From: an uncultured Candidatus Saccharibacteria bacterium
Lineage (GTDB): Bacteria; Patescibacteriota; Saccharimonadia; Saccharimonadales; Saccharimonadaceae
Length of the DNA: 64,000 bases
Direction of reading: 5' to 3'
NCBI GenBank assembly: GCA_948288625.1
Contig: CAOHYA010000001.1
Location: 620,001-684,000 of the forward strand
Part shown: piece by piece, positions 37,101-45,069 of the stretch
Numbering within the stretch: position 1 is the first letter of the stretch
Layout of the letters: the number at the start of each line of letters is the position of its first letter
Translations under genes and position numbers: made by a program
The notes under the pieces: model-generated
Seen by the model: the letters and a program-made list of their open reading frames with translations, nothing else
The model's database searches: none
Told to the model about the DNA's origin: nothing

Positions 37101-37808
37101 GTCATCGTGACCTAAATAGTGGCCGTCACTCGTAACGACGACTGGAATATCAAGTTCGGCTGAAATTTTCTCAAGATAGCCGTTTATCTTGACTTGCACA
37201 TCCCAAGCAGTTTTTGATTCTAAGTGACCATGATCTTGAAGTTCTAAGTAATACCGATCGCCGAATATCGACTTGTACCAAGCGGCGATCGATTTCGCTT
37301 CTTCGTAGTTGTCCGCTCGTAAGTTCTCACCCAATTCACTGCTTGCACACCCAGACAAAATAATTAAACCTTCGTTATATTCCTCAAGAAGCTCGTGATC
37401 GATACGAGGTTTGTAGTACATCCCTTCTAGGTTGGCTTTCGAACTCAGGCGCATCAAGTTTTGATAACCCTTGTTGTTCATGGCAAGGATAATAAGGTGA
37501 TAACGGGCCTTATCTTTTTGCGGATCACGGTCATGGCGGCTCCGTGCCGCCACATACGCTTCCATACCCATGATAGGCTTTACTTCAGCATTTTTTGCTG
37601 CCTTATAAAACTCAATAGTCCCCGACATCGTGCCGTGGTCAGTTAAGGCCACTGACTCCATACCCATTGCTTTTACCGTCTCCATAAGCGCCGGTATCTT
37701 TGACAACCCATCAAGTAAACTATGATGAGTGTGGTTATGTAAGTGAACATAGTCGGACGGAGTTAAGGTAGCCGCCTCAACTGGTTTGGTTTTAGTATCA
37801 ACCCCCAT
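34107..37808 (-). CDS. dnaE: DNA polymerase III subunit alpha
   Basis: Replicative polymerase, 1233 residues, DnaE1 type. N-terminal PHP domain with [13 protein letters not shown]; catalytic aspartates in [16 protein letters not shown]; conserved [13 protein letters not shown] and [13 protein letters not shown]; helix-hairpin-helix region [14 protein letters not shown]-terminal OB domain [22 protein letters not shown] metal-binding residues appear mostly kept (HNH, DHGTMSG), so proofreading activity is possible; no separate check was made. The -10 box TATACT (37819-37824) ends 10 nt before the ATG, giving a leader of a few nucleotides. Confidence 0.98.
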   Translation of the reverse strand: MGVDTKTKPVEAATLTPSDYVHLHNHTHHSLLDGLSKIPALMETVKAMGMESVALTDHGTMSGTIEFYKAAKNAEVKPIMGMEAYVAARSRHDRDPQKDKARYHLIILAMNNKGYQNLMRLSSKANLEGMYYKPRIDHELLEEYNEGLIILSGCASSELGENLRADNYEEAKSIAAWYKSIFGDRYYLELQDHGHLESKTAWDVQVKINGYLEKISAELDIPVVVTSDGHYLGHDDQDTHEILLCVGTGAFLADEKRMSLKDFELHVTDPKEIIERWGKTHPEAVANTKRIADRCNVELELGKILIPTFPTPEGHNEKTYLDLLVFQGLAWRYGSVSMDDSEKLSVEEARKVIPEQVLERTDYELGVIDRMGFNGYFLIVQDFINWGKNQGIIFGPGRGSAAGSIVSYAIRITELDPLKYDLLFERFLNPDRISMPDVDIDIQDTRRDEVIAYCTEKYGTERVANIVTFGTMAARAAVRDVARVLQVPYGESDRLAKLIPQPVQGRHIPLSKSVVEDPDLKREYDTNQTAKQVLDFAMRLEGTIRSHGVHAAGVVIAPDDIVKFAPVEMSQKGVVATQYPMGPVEEIGLLKMDFLGLSNLTIINNALRIIKRVYDTDINLADIPLEDKPTFELFQRGDTTGVFQLESAGMKRYLRELKPTVFDDIVAMVALYRPGPMQFIDDFIKRKHGEREITYMHPKMEDALKSTYGVLVYQEQVMQISKDLSGFTGGEADTLRKAIGKKNVEMMGKMKTRFIDGAMEVSGAKEADMEVFWKQLEDFAAYCFNKSHAACYGLISYWTAYLKAHFPDAFMAALMTSDADDTERLAIEMNECKHMGIKVLSPDVNESFVEFAVVPNKKQIRFGMAAVKGVGTAVVEEILRARNDGKFETVEDFARRVSTSRVNKKAWESLIKTGAFDTLADRSDLLFNLETIQGFASKLQKEALSGQTDLFGGMADMASVQPKVALTPAPVRHTEKERLTWERELLGLYISAHPLDNYAAYFEEQAIPLNEMTPDMDGRVMTIGGIIASVRSIVTKSGTKMAFVKLEDKTHETELIIFPKLYEIIGAKLIQDTVVRATGKASSRDRDGNVTSDVKLIADEIQIVDDHELRVYESTGKKMAKPKAGQVSTRRTYAKAPVSNAEIARATGTAVAIKPPTEEILKKVYVHIKNPDDQASLVEVKKICGLFPGLCDIILVLGPEKQSAIKMPFRVDGSDEFVGRLVKVLGEDAVVVK

Positions 37809-37862
37809 GATTACTCTTAGTATAGCGAACTAGCCGCTACCTGTCTGTAGTAAAAATAACGG

Positions 37863-38159
37863 TTACGATTTCGAACTAGATTCAACAGTATCAACGATAT
37901 ACTGGATGAAATCACCAGTACCACCCGGAATATCCGCGAGCAAAGTAAGGACCCATACGATCAAGGCGACAACCAACGTACCGCCGATCACCGTACCGAA
38001 ACCGAGAAATATACCTCTTATAAAGTTCATTTTATATACTTCAGCCTTCGATGAGTTGAAGTCATAGAACAAATCCTCAAGAACAGCCCGGCGAGCACCG
38101 GTTTCATTGTTCTTTTTCATTTTTTCAGTTACTTTTTTAACTTTATCCATAAACGACAT
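37863..38159 (-). CDS. small membrane protein (DUF5665-like)
   Basis: 98 residues with one clear hydrophobic segment (about 47-73, GIFLGFGTVIGGTLVVALIV) after a charged N-terminus. The layout resembles DUF5665 proteins of unknown function. The ATG overlaps the stop of the upstream YtxH-like gene by one base, making it the last gene of a three-gene small membrane protein operon. Confidence 0.75.
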   Translation of the reverse strand: MSFMDKVKKVTEKMKKNNETGARRAVLEDLFYDFNSSKAEVYKMNFIRGIFLGFGTVIGGTLVVALIVWVLTLLADIPGGTGDFIQYIVDTVESSSKS

Positions 38160-38500
38160 TATTTCTTTGCTGCAGTTTTTTTAGTTTGTGGTTTTTCTTC
38201 GGCTTTAGCGCCGTTTTTCGCACCTTTAACGACACGTTCGACTCGGCCTTTTACTTCTTCGGCCTTAGCTTCGATGTCATGAGCAACATTCTTGGCTTTT
38301 TTCGTGACGTCATTAGCAACGTCGGTCGCCTTACCTTTTAGCTCTTCGGCTTTTTCAACAGTAACGTCTTTTGCCTTTTGGGCATTTTCTTTGATTTCTT
38401 CACGAGTTTCTTTGCCGCTTTTTGGTGCGAGCAAAATACCTGTTACGAACCCTGCCGCAGCAGCGAACACCGCTCCAAGCGCAAACTTACCTTTAGCCAT
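38159..38500 (-). CDS. YtxH-domain protein
   Basis: 113 residues. N-terminal glycine/alanine-rich membrane segment GAVFAAAAGFVTGILLAPKSG, the typical YtxH opening, then a lysine-, glutamate- and alanine-rich helix with repeating KA and EEVKG units and a basic C-terminus KKTAAKK. Members are linked to general stress responses in Firmicutes; the role here is unknown. It lies one base after the upstream gene. Confidence 0.85.
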   Translation of the reverse strand: MAKGKFALGAVFAAAAGFVTGILLAPKSGKETREEIKENAQKAKDVTVEKAEELKGKATDVANDVTKKAKNVAHDIEAKAEEVKGRVERVVKGAKNGAKAEEKPQTKKTAAKK

Positions 38501-38501
38501 A

Positions 38502-38762
38502 TTATTTTTTTCCTTTCTGAGAAAATTTCTTTACGTACTTACTGATCAACTTAGCCATGTATACCGGTGAAGTCAATTGGCTCACACCATTAGCGGCAGA
38601 ACTAATGTGATCGACAGTGTTTTGAGCCGATTTGGCGAGATTGCGTATTTCAGCCGTTAATTTAAAGAGATAAATAGCCAAGATGATCGCGATTATCAAA
38701 AATACCGACAGTACGCTTGAAACAATAATGAGTAATATTTCTGAAGCATTTTGTATTTCCAT
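38502..38762 (-). CDS. small membrane protein (DUF948-like)
   Basis: 86 residues from the chosen start: N-out or N-in single membrane helix (about 7-34, ILLIIVSSVLSVFLIIAII) followed by an amphipathic helix LTAEIRNLAKSAQNTVDHI, as in DUF948 proteins. A frame from TTG 38783 exists, but the ATG at 38762 has a strong AAAAGGAG at the right distance. It is first in an operon with YtxH-like and DUF5665-like genes, behind promoter TTGTCA-N16-TATACT. Confidence 0.8.
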   Translation of the reverse strand: MEIQNASEILLIIVSSVLSVFLIIAIILAIYLFKLTAEIRNLAKSAQNTVDHISSAANGVSQLTSPVYMAKLISKYVKKFSQKGKK

Positions 38763-38804
38763 AGCAATTGCTCCTTTTAGCAATTAGTGGTGATATATAC
38801 GTTT

Positions 38805-38832
38805 AGTATACCTTATTATCAGAGGTTGACAA
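38805..38832 (-). promoter_or_regulatory. promoter of the small membrane protein operon
   Basis: On the minus strand TTGTCA (38827-38832), 16 bp, TATACT (38805-38810), about 42 nt before the ATG at 38762, which has a Shine-Dalgarno site. It lies just past the gatB stop. Confidence 0.7.
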
Positions 38833-38835
38833 TAT

Positions 38836-40293
38836 TTAGGCAGAGAGTTCTTGACGGATCAGCTTTTGAGCCAGCGCCGGGTTTGCCTTGCCTTGTGACT
38901 TCTTCATAACTTGCCCCACCAAAAAGCCGATAGCTTTCTCTTGACCGGCTTTGATATCGGCAATCGATTGCGCGCTTGCCGGGTCGGCCAACACTTCTTG
39001 AACGATCGTTAAAATAGCTGATTCATCACTTACTTGCAGTAGGTTTTTCGACTCGGCAATGTCACGAGGTGTTTTCGTACTCGTCAATAATTCTTGAAAT
39101 ACTTCTTTGGCCGCCGTGCTTGAAAGCTCATTTTTTTCTACCATCTCGGCTAATTCTCCATAGCCTTCCGGAACAAAGTTACTGGCGACAATAGCTTCTT
39201 CCTCGCCTGACTGCGCAACGGCACTTGAGAACCAGTGCGCAACACGTCGAGCGGCATCATCGTCAAAGCTTTGTTGAATTTGAGAAATCAGCACCGCATA
39301 ACTTTGCGTGCTCAGCAATGACTCAATGACCGAACGGTCCAGGCCAAGCGTGCTCCATGCTTCGCGGTAGGTGTTCGGCAAAGCCGGTACATCGGCTTGC
39401 ATTTCGGCAATTACTTCGTCGGTCAAAACGACCGGCGGAATATCGGCATCTGGCATGTAACGGTAATCTTGAGCGTCTTCCTTGCTTCGTTGTGAAGTTG
39501 TCTTACCGGTCGCATCGTTCCATCCACGAGTTTCTTGTATTACCTTCTCACCTTTTTCAAGAATTTCAACTTGGCGCTCGAATTCGTATTCAGCCGCCTT
39601 TTCAACACTTCTGAACGAGTTGAGGTTTTTCACCTCGGCACGAGTACCCAGTTCGCTCGCTCCTTTTTTTGCCACCGAAAGGTTTACGTCGAAACGCATG
39701 TTTCCGTGATATAGGTTTCCAAGCGTCACACCAGCATAGGTCATCAGCCGGTGAAGTTCGGTGGCATACGCTTTCGCACCTGCGGCGGAGTGAATATCCG
39801 GCTCTGACACAATTTCAATTAATGGAGTTCCGGCTCGGTTAAGATCAACGAGGCTATAGGTGCCATGATGCGTCAACTTACCAGCATCTTCTTCAAGGTG
39901 CGCATGATGAATCCTAACATGTACCTTATCACCGTCAATGAGCGGAGCATCGACATGGCCACCGATAATTATCGGCTGATACATTTGGCTGATCTGGTAG
40001 CCTTTCGGAAGGTCAGGATAAAAATAGTGTTTTCGGTCGAAACGACTTACATGTGCAATTTCAGAATTCAAAGCTTTCCCAGCTCGAGCGGCAAGAACGA
40101 TTGCCTGTTTGTTAAGTACCGGCAACATACCAGGCAATCCAAAATCAATTGGACTTGTAGCCGTGTTGGGTGCTTTTTCTCTCGCATCATTATCGGCACC
40201 GCTAAAGAGCTTGCTGGTAGTTGCCAGTTGTACGTGACATTCGATTCCGATTGTCATTTCGTAACCATCAAGAATTTCTTGTGGAAGTGCCAT
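38836..40293 (-). CDS. gatB: Asp-tRNA(Asn)/Glu-tRNA(Gln) amidotransferase subunit B
   Basis: Transamidates misacylated Glu-tRNA-Gln or Asp-tRNA-Asn, 485 residues. N-terminal kinase-like part with GIECHVQLATTSKLFSGADN, RKHYFYPDLPKGYQISQ, DLNRAGTPLIEIVSEPD and a C-terminal YqeY/tail domain with GFLVGQVMKKSQGKANP. The ATG overlaps the stop of the upstream HEPN-like gene by one base (TAATG), so it is coupled to it. Confidence 0.97.
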   Translation of the reverse strand: MALPQEILDGYEMTIGIECHVQLATTSKLFSGADNDAREKAPNTATSPIDFGLPGMLPVLNKQAIVLAARAGKALNSEIAHVSRFDRKHYFYPDLPKGYQISQMYQPIIIGGHVDAPLIDGDKVHVRIHHAHLEEDAGKLTHHGTYSLVDLNRAGTPLIEIVSEPDIHSAAGAKAYATELHRLMTYAGVTLGNLYHGNMRFDVNLSVAKKGASELGTRAEVKNLNSFRSVEKAAEYEFERQVEILEKGEKVIQETRGWNDATGKTTSQRSKEDAQDYRYMPDADIPPVVLTDEVIAEMQADVPALPNTYREAWSTLGLDRSVIESLLSTQSYAVLISQIQQSFDDDAARRVAHWFSSAVAQSGEEEAIVASNFVPEGYGELAEMVEKNELSSTAAKEVFQELLTSTKTPRDIAESKNLLQVSDESAILTIVQEVLADPASAQSIADIKAGQEKAIGFLVGQVMKKSQGKANPALAQKLIRQELSA

Positions 40294-40730
40294 TATATCG
40301 CCCCTAGGTCTTTCAACCCTTGCTTATACGCAATCAAGGCTTGCTTGGCACGGTCATAATCGATAGTAGCGTCAGGTTCGTGCGCCAAGCGGTTACGCAC
40401 TTTATGCGCCGCCCATAGGCCATTTCCATTCGACCACTTACCTTGACAACTTTTCATGCGCTCTGCCATAGTTTTACCCGATACCCCCCTGTCACGTAGT
40501 GCTTGGTCGAGGAGCTTATCGGCGTTAAGCACACATAAAGTATGGCTGCCGGCGTTATCACGAGCGAGGGCGGTTTCGATGCTCATCCATCGACTTCGAT
40601 ATTTTTCGACGTCGAGTTCCTTAGGGCTATTTTTGGCGACCGAAACAAGCACGAACAGTAACCCACCGAAAATAAGGATAGCGGCAAAAAAGAAAATAAT
40701 TGTAACTGATTGGTCCATACTACTCAACAT
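40293..40730 (-). CDS. HEPN-like membrane protein embedded in the gatCAB operon
   Basis: 145 residues. N-terminal membrane helix (about 8-30, VTIIFFFAAILIFGGLLFVLV), then a helical soluble part. HKVRNRLAHEPD contains an R-x4-H motif (R-NRLA-H), the hallmark of HEPN domains, preceded by NADKLLDQALRDRGVSG. HEPN proteins are often ribonucleases or nucleotide-binding partners in toxin systems, but some are housekeeping; activity here is not shown. The start overlaps the end of gatA and the stop overlaps gatB by one base. A second ATG (40718) just after the gatA stop is equally possible. Confidence 0.75.
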   Translation of the reverse strand: MLSSMDQSVTIIFFFAAILIFGGLLFVLVSVAKNSPKELDVEKYRSRWMSIETALARDNAGSHTLCVLNADKLLDQALRDRGVSGKTMAERMKSCQGKWSNGNGLWAAHKVRNRLAHEPDATIDYDRAKQALIAYKQGLKDLGAI

Positions 40731-42081
40731 CCTTTGCTAACGCCAATAATAAACTGTCTGATTGTCGTGCCCCTATGAGCTGCACTCCGATCGGCAAACC
40801 AGCTTGGCTCATGGCAGCAGGAACACTGATAGCAGGCAAACCAGCTAAGCTTGCAGGCACGGTCATAATATCGGCTAAGTACATCTTGACTGGGTCGCTG
40901 GTGTTTTCACCAAGCTTGAACGCAGGCGTCGGCGCTACGGGGCCAATTAAGGCATCGTACGTCTCGAAAAGCTTATTGAACTCATTCACCAATAAGGTAC
41001 GGGCTTTTTGAGCTTGCAAATAGTATGCATCAAAGAAGCCGCTTGAAAGTACGTAACTTCCAATCATAATACGGCGTTTGTTTTCTGGCATGAAACCTTG
41101 GTCACGCGACAAGCCGTACACTTCACCGAGCGAGTCGGCCTCGGCGCGGTTTCCGTAACGTACACCGTCGTATCGGCCCAGGTTGCTACTAATTTCAGCC
41201 GGTACGACAATATAATAAATAGCCAAGGCATATTTTAGAAGTGACATACTTACCTCTTCGACTTCATGACCTTTTTGCGTAAGGGCCTCGATATACTGCT
41301 CGGTAGCTGCCTTGACCTCAGGATCGACCCCTTCTTCCATGAATTCTTTGATGACTCCAATTTTTTTCGGAGCATCAATGACTTGCGGAGTAAAGAAATC
41401 AGGGAGCGTTGTCATGTCCTTCGTGTCTTGGCCACTCAAAATATCCATGACCGTTTCGGCATCTTCAATTGATCGAGACAACACGCCGATAGTATCGGTG
41501 CTGCTCGCCATCGCCACAACTCCATAACGACTCACCGTTCCGTAGGTTGGCTTCACGCCCACTACATTGTTAAAGCTGGCGGGTTGGCGAATAGAACCGC
41601 CTGTGTCCGTACCGAGCGCGAATGGAACAATGTCAAGCGCGACCGCCACCGCTGAACCACCGCTACTACCACCGGCGACTCGTTCGTCATCAAAAGCATT
41701 CTTAGTAGGGCCGAAAGCTGAATTTTCGGTACTTCCCCCGTGCGCGAAAGCATCAAGGTTGGCTTTGGCGATACAAATCGCACCTTCGGCTTCGAGTTTT
41801 TCGATGGCCGTTGCTTGAAGCGGTGCTTCGAAGCCTTTCAATATACTACTTGCTGCAGTCGTCGAAGAGCCTAGCGTCAAGAAATTATCTTTCGCTATGA
41901 ATGGAACACCTGCCAATCGACCGGTGATTTCACCGCTGTCTACTTTATCGGCCTGCTGCAAAGCTCTTTCATCGATATACGACAGCAGGGCATTGAATTC
42001 CTCGTTTTCACGAGCTCTGGCAAGCGCTAATTCGACGTTTTCACGAGCAGAGCGACCGATAAAATCAGAAATAACACTCAT
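40720..42081 (-). CDS. gatA: Asp-tRNA(Asn)/Glu-tRNA(Gln) amidotransferase subunit A
   Basis: Amidase subunit that releases ammonia from glutamine, 453 residues. The Ser-cisSer-Lys triad is visible: Lys in GVPFIAKDNF, Ser in GGSSGGSAVAVA, Ser in TDTGGSIRQPASF. The ATG follows the gatC stop without a gap, and the end overlaps the HEPN-like gene. Together with gatB and gatC it implies that Gln-tRNA or Asn-tRNA is made by the indirect route. Confidence 0.97.
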   Translation of the reverse strand: MSVISDFIGRSARENVELALARARENEEFNALLSYIDERALQQADKVDSGEITGRLAGVPFIAKDNFLTLGSSTTAASSILKGFEAPLQATAIEKLEAEGAICIAKANLDAFAHGGSTENSAFGPTKNAFDDERVAGGSSGGSAVAVALDIVPFALGTDTGGSIRQPASFNNVVGVKPTYGTVSRYGVVAMASSTDTIGVLSRSIEDAETVMDILSGQDTKDMTTLPDFFTPQVIDAPKKIGVIKEFMEEGVDPEVKAATEQYIEALTQKGHEVEEVSMSLLKYALAIYYIVVPAEISSNLGRYDGVRYGNRAEADSLGEVYGLSRDQGFMPENKRRIMIGSYVLSSGFFDAYYLQAQKARTLLVNEFNKLFETYDALIGPVAPTPAFKLGENTSDPVKMYLADIMTVPASLAGLPAISVPAAMSQAGLPIGVQLIGARQSDSLLLALAKDVE

Positions 42082-42372
42082 TTATAATACCTTCGGGACC
42101 TTTATTTGTTGCGCTTCCGCCGCAGGCGCTAACGTCAACAAAGCATCAGAAGAAATACCGTAATCGTCAACGACGTCGTCACGCCATACATTCTTAAGGT
42201 CGGTCACTTGATAGGTCGGTTCTACACCGGTCGTATCGAGCTCGGAAAGCTGCTCAATATAGCCGACGATACTTTCCAGGTCGGCTCGCAGGCTTTCTAC
42301 TTCGTGTGCATCTAATTGCAAACTACTTAGTTGTGCAAGATGCTGCACGTCATCGGTTGAGATTTGCGTCAT
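42082..42372 (-). CDS. gatC: Asp-tRNA(Asn)/Glu-tRNA(Gln) amidotransferase subunit C
   Basis: 96 residues from the chosen start, the usual size. Typical opening DVQHLAQLSSLQLDAHEVE and middle YIEQLSELDTTGVEPTYQV, ending with LTLAPAAEAQQIKVPKVL. A longer frame from 42411 would run through the promoter: TATAATTAACGGAAGT precedes the ATG at 42372, with TATAAT at 42383-42388 and 10 nt to the ATG. It is first gene of gatC-gatA-HEPN-gatB. Confidence 0.94.
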   Translation of the reverse strand: MTQISTDDVQHLAQLSSLQLDAHEVESLRADLESIVGYIEQLSELDTTGVEPTYQVTDLKNVWRDDVVDDYGISSDALLTLAPAAEAQQIKVPKVL

Positions 42373-42417
42373 ACTTCCGTTAATTATACCTCGACTGTGC
42401 GAATGTTGCACTTAAAT

Positions 42418-44388
42418 TTACATTTTTGCGCGAATATCGGCAATCATATCGCGTAACTCGGCGGCTTTTTCAAACTCTAGGTTCGCGCTGGCAAGTTCCA
42501 TTTGGCCGGAAAGATCTTTGACCAAGCTGGCGTATTCATCTTTCGGAATCTTTTTGAGGTCAAGTTTCGGCGTTTCATCCGGCTTCTTAGGAATGAGCGC
42601 CCTGAGGCCTTCTCCGATCTCTTTCGCTACGCTGACCGGCGTAATATTGTGCTCGGTATTATAGGTAGTTTGAATGGTACGGCGACGGTCGGTTTCTTCG
42701 ATTGCTCGCTGCATCGAATCGGTAATTTTATCGGCATACATCAACACCTTACCCTCGAGGTGGCGAGCAGCACGTCCGATAATTTGAATGAGTGCACTCG
42801 TACTACGTAAAAAGCCTTCTTTGTCGGCATCGATAATAGCCACCATGCTTACTTCTGGTAGGTCAAGCCCCTCACGAAGCAGGTTAATACCGACCAAAAC
42901 GTCGTAAACACCCGTACGCAGGTCGCGCAAAATGTCACCTCGCTCAAGCGTATCCACTTCACTGTGAATGTATGCGGTTTTTATATCAAGTTCCAACAGG
43001 TACGTCGTCAGGTCTTCGGCCATACGCTTCGTCAAGGTAGTAACCAACACACGCTGACCCTTTGACGTTCGTTCACGAATTTCGGCAATCAAGTCATCGA
43101 TCTGGCCGGCAGTCGGGCGAATGACGATTTCCGGGTCGATTAACCCGGTGGGACGAATAATCTGTTGGGCGGGTTCGGGGCTATGCGAAAGTTCATATTC
43201 TGCCGGAGTCGCCGATACGTAAACCGCCTGGTTAATATGCCGGTTAAACTCATCGAAAATCAAAGGTCGGTTATCAAGCGCACTTGGCAAACGGAAACCG
43301 TGCTCCACTAACACCTCTTTGCGAGCACGGTCACCATTATACATACCCCGAACTTGGGGAAGTGTCATGTGACTTTCATCGACGAACATCAAGAAGTCGT
43401 CAGGAAAATAATCGAGTAACGTCGCCGGTTGCTCACCGGGTTCACGATTCGTCAAATAACGGCTATAGTTCTCGATACCTTTTACGAACCCTGTTTCTTC
43501 AAGCATTTCTAGATCGTACTTCGTGCGCTGAGCTAAACGCTGTGCTTCCAGCAATTTGTCGTGATTCTCAAAGAAGTCCATACGTTCTTCGAATTCTTTT
43601 TTAATTTCGACGATCGCCCGTTCGACTTTTTGTTTAGGGGTAACATAGTGACTACTCGGGAAGATACTCACTCGGTCTGGTTCGCCCAGTATTTCACCTG
43701 TTAATGGGTCGATGCGCGTTAAGCGTTCGACATCGTCACCGAAAAACTCAATGCGGTACGCTACGTCACTTCCGGCTGGGAACACATCGACGATATCACC
43801 CTTCACACGGAAAGTACCGCGATGAAAATCAATGTCATTTCGCTGATACTGGATATCTGTCAAAAGCCGTACGAATCTATCTTGCTGCCGACGCTCGCCC
43901 TTCACCACTTCAATCGACATTTCGGAATAGTCATCCGGCGAACCAATACCGTAAATACAGCTTACGCTCGCCACGATAATCGTATCGCGCCGGGTTAGTA
44001 GTGCCGTGGTAGCGGCATGTCGCAGACGGTCAATTTCATCGTTGATCTTACTGTCTTTTTCGATATACGTGTCGCTGCTGGCAATATACGCTTCAGGCTG
44101 GTAGTAATCGAAGTAACTTACGAAGTAATGGACTTCGTTATCAGGGAAGAACGCTTTGAACTCACTGTATAACTGTGCGGCCAAAGTTTTATTGTGCGCT
44201 AAGATCAATGTCGGTTTTTGGCGTTCGGCAATAATATTGGCCATGGTAAATGTTTTACCCGACCCGGTCACACCAAGCAGTGTCTGCTCTTTTTCGCCAG
44301 CTTCCAAGCCTTTGACCAACGTAGCGATAGCCGTCGGCTGGTCACCGGTAGGTTTGTAAGGGGAAGATAAAGTAAATTTCTGATCCAT
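42418..44388 (-). CDS. uvrB: excinuclease ABC subunit B
   Basis: DNA-damage recognition helicase of nucleotide excision repair, 656 residues. Walker [14 protein letters not shown], beta-hairpin region [15 protein letters not shown]-type box as [10 protein letters not shown], motif [11 protein letters not shown], and a C-terminal UVR domain [15 protein letters not shown] that contacts UvrC. TTACAT-N16-TATAAT ends 7 nt before the ATG and there is no Shine-Dalgarno, so a leaderless mRNA is predicted. No LexA box is apparent at the promoter. Confidence 0.98.
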   Translation of the reverse strand: MDQKFTLSSPYKPTGDQPTAIATLVKGLEAGEKEQTLLGVTGSGKTFTMANIIAERQKPTLILAHNKTLAAQLYSEFKAFFPDNEVHYFVSYFDYYQPEAYIASSDTYIEKDSKINDEIDRLRHAATTALLTRRDTIIVASVSCIYGIGSPDDYSEMSIEVVKGERRQQDRFVRLLTDIQYQRNDIDFHRGTFRVKGDIVDVFPAGSDVAYRIEFFGDDVERLTRIDPLTGEILGEPDRVSIFPSSHYVTPKQKVERAIVEIKKEFEERMDFFENHDKLLEAQRLAQRTKYDLEMLEETGFVKGIENYSRYLTNREPGEQPATLLDYFPDDFLMFVDESHMTLPQVRGMYNGDRARKEVLVEHGFRLPSALDNRPLIFDEFNRHINQAVYVSATPAEYELSHSPEPAQQIIRPTGLIDPEIVIRPTAGQIDDLIAEIRERTSKGQRVLVTTLTKRMAEDLTTYLLELDIKTAYIHSEVDTLERGDILRDLRTGVYDVLVGINLLREGLDLPEVSMVAIIDADKEGFLRSTSALIQIIGRAARHLEGKVLMYADKITDSMQRAIEETDRRRTIQTTYNTEHNITPVSVAKEIGEGLRALIPKKPDETPKLDLKKIPKDEYASLVKDLSGQMELASANLEFEKAAELRDMIADIRAKM

Positions 44389-44395
44389 CCTACTA

Positions 44396-44423
44396 ATTAT
44401 AAGCGAGTCGGAGAAAAATGTAA
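44396..44423 (-). promoter_or_regulatory. uvrB promoter, leaderless type
   Basis: On the minus strand TTACAT (44418-44423), 16 bp, TATAAT (44396-44401), then 7 nt to the ATG. Confidence 0.65.
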
Positions 44424-44426
44424 GTA

Positions 44427-45008
44427 CTACATTTTTTTAAGAAGTGTAAATGGCTCAATAAACGCATCTTGATATTGCTTTAATAAAGCAGGGTCGCTAG
44501 TACAGGTTGGGTCGGAAAGCGAAAGACCGTATGTCATACCGTCAACCGTTACCTGCTTGGCGAGCGTCGTCCCTTCATCTTCCGTGGGGCTATCTATGAT
44601 CGAAGCAAATACTCCTACGTCATTCGTACATTTGGTTCCGGCAAGCCTCGGTGAGCTCAATTGAACATACTTAGATCCGTCAGGCGTTCTAAGCACCTCG
44701 TAATCAAAACCGCCTACACCTTTCAAATACGAAACGACGATCGACATAGGCTCAACCGTAACGGTCGAAACAAGCTCAGGATCGATGGCTGGCTGATCGG
44801 TCGTAGTATCGGTCTTTGTCTCAGTGGCCGAATCGGTACTGTTCGTTTCTTTCGTTATTGAGGGTGTTTTTTTGGTCTGAAGGTCTGAGTCCGCCGAATC
44901 TTTTGGCGACAGAGATGTAACGGTGAATGCGATTGCGACAACTATCAAAACGATACCCAGCATGGTAAGAGCTCCTCTCAGTCGCTTCTTACCATTCGTT
45001 TTAGCCAT
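44427..45008 (-). CDS. membrane-anchored extracytoplasmic protein, unknown function
   Basis: 193 residues: basic N-terminus, one membrane helix (about 12-31, [19 protein letters not shown]), a threonine/serine/aspartate-rich linker (about 36-75), then a compact C-terminal domain with two cysteines (AGTKCTND and DPTCTSD) that could form a disulfide. No family recognised. GAGGTAGGG precedes the ATG closely. A promoter of type TTTACA-N17-TATGCT lies in the gap after the LOG gene. Confidence 0.75.
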   Translation of the reverse strand: MAKTNGKKRLRGALTMLGIVLIVVAIAFTVTSLSPKDSADSDLQTKKTPSITKETNSTDSATETKTDTTTDQPAIDPELVSTVTVEPMSIVVSYLKGVGGFDYEVLRTPDGSKYVQLSSPRLAGTKCTNDVGVFASIIDSPTEDEGTTLAKQVTVDGMTYGLSLSDPTCTSDPALLKQYQDAFIEPFTLLKKM

Positions 45009-45069
45009 CCCTACCTCGCACGTTTAGTTGTTATAAGCATATACAGCACGCTTTGAAATGTAAAGACTG

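Noticed and set aside
39865..40359. 164-codon plus-strand frame
   Set aside because: Antisense to gatB and the HEPN-like gene end; no support.
44389..44426. LexA-type SOS box at uvrB
   Set aside because: No GAAC-N4-GTTC or CTGT-N8-ACAG pattern near the promoter.
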